Assembly (NCBI GenBank): GCA_008704415.1 | Contig: VXIS01000319.1 | Location: 1-55,246 of the forward strand | Length of the DNA stretch: 55,246 bases | DNA from: Sphaerosporella brunnea | Taxonomy: Eukaryota; Ascomycota; Pezizomycetes; Pezizales; Pyronemataceae | Direction: 5' to 3' | In this document: positions 53,543 through 55,246 of the stretch, one piece after another | How positions within the stretch are numbered: position 1 is the first letter of the stretch | Layout: each line of letters starts with the position of its first letter | Notes under the pieces: generated by a model | What the model was told of the DNA's origin: nothing | What the model saw: only the letters and a program-made list of their open reading frames with translations | Databases searched by the model: none | Made by a program: the position numbers and the translations under genes

Positions 53543-54680
53543 GACATAATAGAACTCCATATAAACAAAAACCTTTTAAGGAAAAATAAAAATCGAGTGA
53601 TAGGTGGTGATCAAAACACGCCAAGCCATTTATTTGGCTAAGGCGAAAAACTCGTCACCCCTTTTTAACAACACACACAACAACCCGACGACGCAACCAG
53701 TAACCAGCAACCAGCAACCATCAACAGCCACAACATTATCAATTGCAGCACCAGGTCTACCCTGTGTGCTGCTGAGCAGAGTCATACAGCTTAATTGCTG
53801 TTTGATATATACTCTGTCTCTGCAACTCTGTGTAAGCCTGATAAGGGCAGACACATTGAGGTTATTACAAAAGCTTATTCAACCAGCGTGAAACCGCTGC
53901 GTCGTTAGTAAATTGGTTGAAAGCTCTTATAATTGCAGAGTGCTGCATTTTTCAAATGCCGCTCTGTTGATAACGAAGTGCTGCTAAAATTTTTGCAGGT
54001 TACGTGCTCCGTCCTAATTTTCACCGTCTTTTGCTGATGAGATAGAAACAGGACATAACCCCATCGCACGTATATGTTTTTCATGCTTAATTTGGGGTAG
54101 AGCTTTGGTCAAGACATCTGCTGCCATCTCGTCTGTTGGTATATACTCAACAGAGATTTTACCACTTGCCACGCATTCACGGACAAAGTGATAGGCAATT
54201 TCAATATGCTTGGTGCGTTTTCTGTACTCAGGATTCTTTGTCAAAGCCATGGCGCTTTGATTATCCATGAGCAGTGTGGTTGACGGCAGTTCTGATATAG
54301 AACCTACCAAGAATATATTTTGGATATCCTGAAGCATACGTCGTAGCCATATTGCTTCCTGAGCTGCTGTGCAGCTTGCCATATACTCGGCTTCAGTGCT
54401 TGATAAAGCTACACTCTTTTGACGGGTACTTGTCCAGCTTATTGCTGTGTTTCCAAGTGTGAAGACATTCCCTGACGTTGATCTTCTATCAGGAAGGTTT
54501 CCACCCCAGTCTGCGTCGGTATATCCAGCAAACGTGAGAGGACCCTTTTCTGAGTATACAAGTGCGTATTGCACACTCCCCCTTAAATACTTAAGGATAT
54601 GAGTTATTGCCTGCCAGTTGTCACGGCGCGAGTTTGGATGGAGTTTTCCGACTAAGCTACCGGCTTTTACTCTCAATGAA
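53543..54680 (-). mobile_element. 5'-truncated Ty1/copia retrotransposon, 3' part
   Basis: Only the 3' end remains: the RNase H coding region, a 3' untranslated stretch of about 470 bp and the LTR. Reverse transcriptase, integrase and gag are missing. The coding similarity stops near 54660-54680, and 80-100 bp beyond it another LTR-like sequence begins. The missing part was therefore lost before or during that second insertion. Confidence 0.85.
54014..54676 (-). pseudogene. Copia Pol C-terminus (RNase H)
   Basis: Typical Ty1/copia signatures: GKLHPNSRRDNWQAITHILK, FAGYTDADWGGNLPDRRSTS, VALSSTEAEYMA, MDNQSAMALTKNPEYRKRTK, HIEIAYHFVRE and DVLTKALPQIKHEKHIRAMG. Catalytic acidic residues of RNase H (the D of TDADW, the E of STEAEY, the D of DNQSA) are present. 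Only the last about 220 residues of a roughly 1,300-residue polyprotein remain. Confidence 0.95.
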
Positions 54681-54761
54681 ATCGGCTGGAACTCTCAGAT
54701 CTAAGGCTTCAAAGGATGCTGATTCATTTGCTGTTCTCAAATTTACCCCCCCGTTGATGGT

Positions 54762-55131
54762 TGTCACGTGGTGAGGTTCGGAAGTGGGGGTTGTTTGTGG
54801 TGTCGTGATGAGGCTCTGTAGGGGGACTCGGTGGGGTGGCTCCGAGCCGAGGTTATATTCGGCTACCACGTGGCGCGGCGCACCGCAGTCACGTGATTGC
54901 TATAAGGGGCCTTCGCTTCCGCTTTGTTGTTTGTTTTCCCTTTCCTCTTTACTGAACCTTCGTATGTCAATCTGAGTACCTTCGTTCCAATCTGAATCCT
55001 GACCGTGCGCATCGCGCCTCTTGTCCTGCCTCTTGTCCTGCCTTTGGATCTTGTCCCAGCTCTCGTTCTTGCCCCCTCTGTACGCGAGTACCTTGGGCCC
55101 CTCCAGTCTGTTCTCGACCCTCTCCGTTACA
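54762..55131 (+). repeat. Putative LTR of a second retroelement (370 bp)
   Basis: Starts TGTCACGTGGTGAGG and ends CTCCGTTACA (TG...CA). It has three CACGTG/TCACGTGA words, a GCTATAAGGGGCC TATA-like box at about 54898 and a pyrimidine-rich downstream half. Fungal gypsy-type LTRs often begin TGTCACGTG. The second LTR would be outside the window, so the call rests on this end only. Confidence 0.5.
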
Positions 55132-55210
55132 CTAGGTTCAGTCCACCAAAGCCTAACCTACTCGCTCTGTCTGTCACATCGCCACCTCCCCCTCCCACTC
55201 TTGCAACACC

Positions 55211-55246
55211 ATGGCCGCCTACCACGACCTCCGAATCCCTCAGGAG
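55211..55246 (+). CDS. Start of an ORF, probably gag, cut by the window end
   Basis: The ATG at 55211 (CACCATGGCC) opens MAAYHDLRIPQE and is cut by the window end. Its place 80 bp after the putative LTR suggests gag of that element. Confidence 0.4.
   Translation, partial: MAAYHDLRIPQE

Overview
The window reads as nuclear DNA of a transposon-rich filamentous fungus. Introns are 41-63 nt, mostly near 50, with GTNNGT donors. The tRNA gene ends in a T-run typical of RNA polymerase III. LTR retrotransposons and TIR DNA transposons are frequent, and most genes are short and of unknown function. The one strongly recognisable housekeeping protein, a CIA1/CIAO1-type WD40 protein, resembles Pezizomycotina versions as I remember them, so an ascomycete is my best guess. 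No database search was possible.

Layout. 1-3.4 kb: GC-rich remnants, the left copy of a large dispersed repeat (R1), and a 703-bp pogo-like element with a truncated transposase. 3.4-8.8 kb: a 42-bp minisatellite, then two paralogous small helical genes (3863 and 7209) on either side of a 1.8-kb TA-flanked TIR element. That element carries a broken, internally inverted CIA1 copy. A two-exon gene follows at 8455. 9-17 kb: gene-poor, with a diverged LTR fragment, a 989-bp hAT-type non-autonomous element (11893-12881) and decayed minus-strand coding sequence. 17-25 kb: the most gene-like block, with an acidic protein ending in a zinc-finger-like motif, two four-exon genes, a minus-strand gene and a two-exon gene. 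26-33 kb: a small two-TM gene, an ORF split by an in-frame stop, tRNA-Gln, a short helical gene, a TA-flanked TIR element and a few short ORFs. 34-39 kb: two LTR copies in opposite orientation flank a duplicated upstream region and a C-terminally membrane-anchored protein. 40-47 kb: a run of small proteins with one or two TM segments, a 77-bp tandem repeat, and the inverted right copy of R1. 48-53 kb: a lysine/proline-rich protein, a frameshifted basic ORF, two small Cys-motif ORFs and another TM gene. 53.3-55.2 kb: the 3' end of a Ty1/copia element, abutted by what looks like the LTR and gag start of a second retroelement that runs off the window.

No operon, CRISPR array, rRNA or obvious metabolic cluster is present. 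The recurring themes are (i) small, mostly intron-bearing genes for one- or two-TM proteins, including a family with two intact-looking members and one relic; (ii) small CxxC proteins; and (iii) four classes of TIR or LTR element that can be delimited by termini and target-site duplications. The best candidate for something undescribed is the TIR element with the captured, inverted CIA1 fragment, followed by the two-TM family and the four-exon genes. Exon models were built by eye from frame continuity and splice consensus, so small boundary errors are possible.
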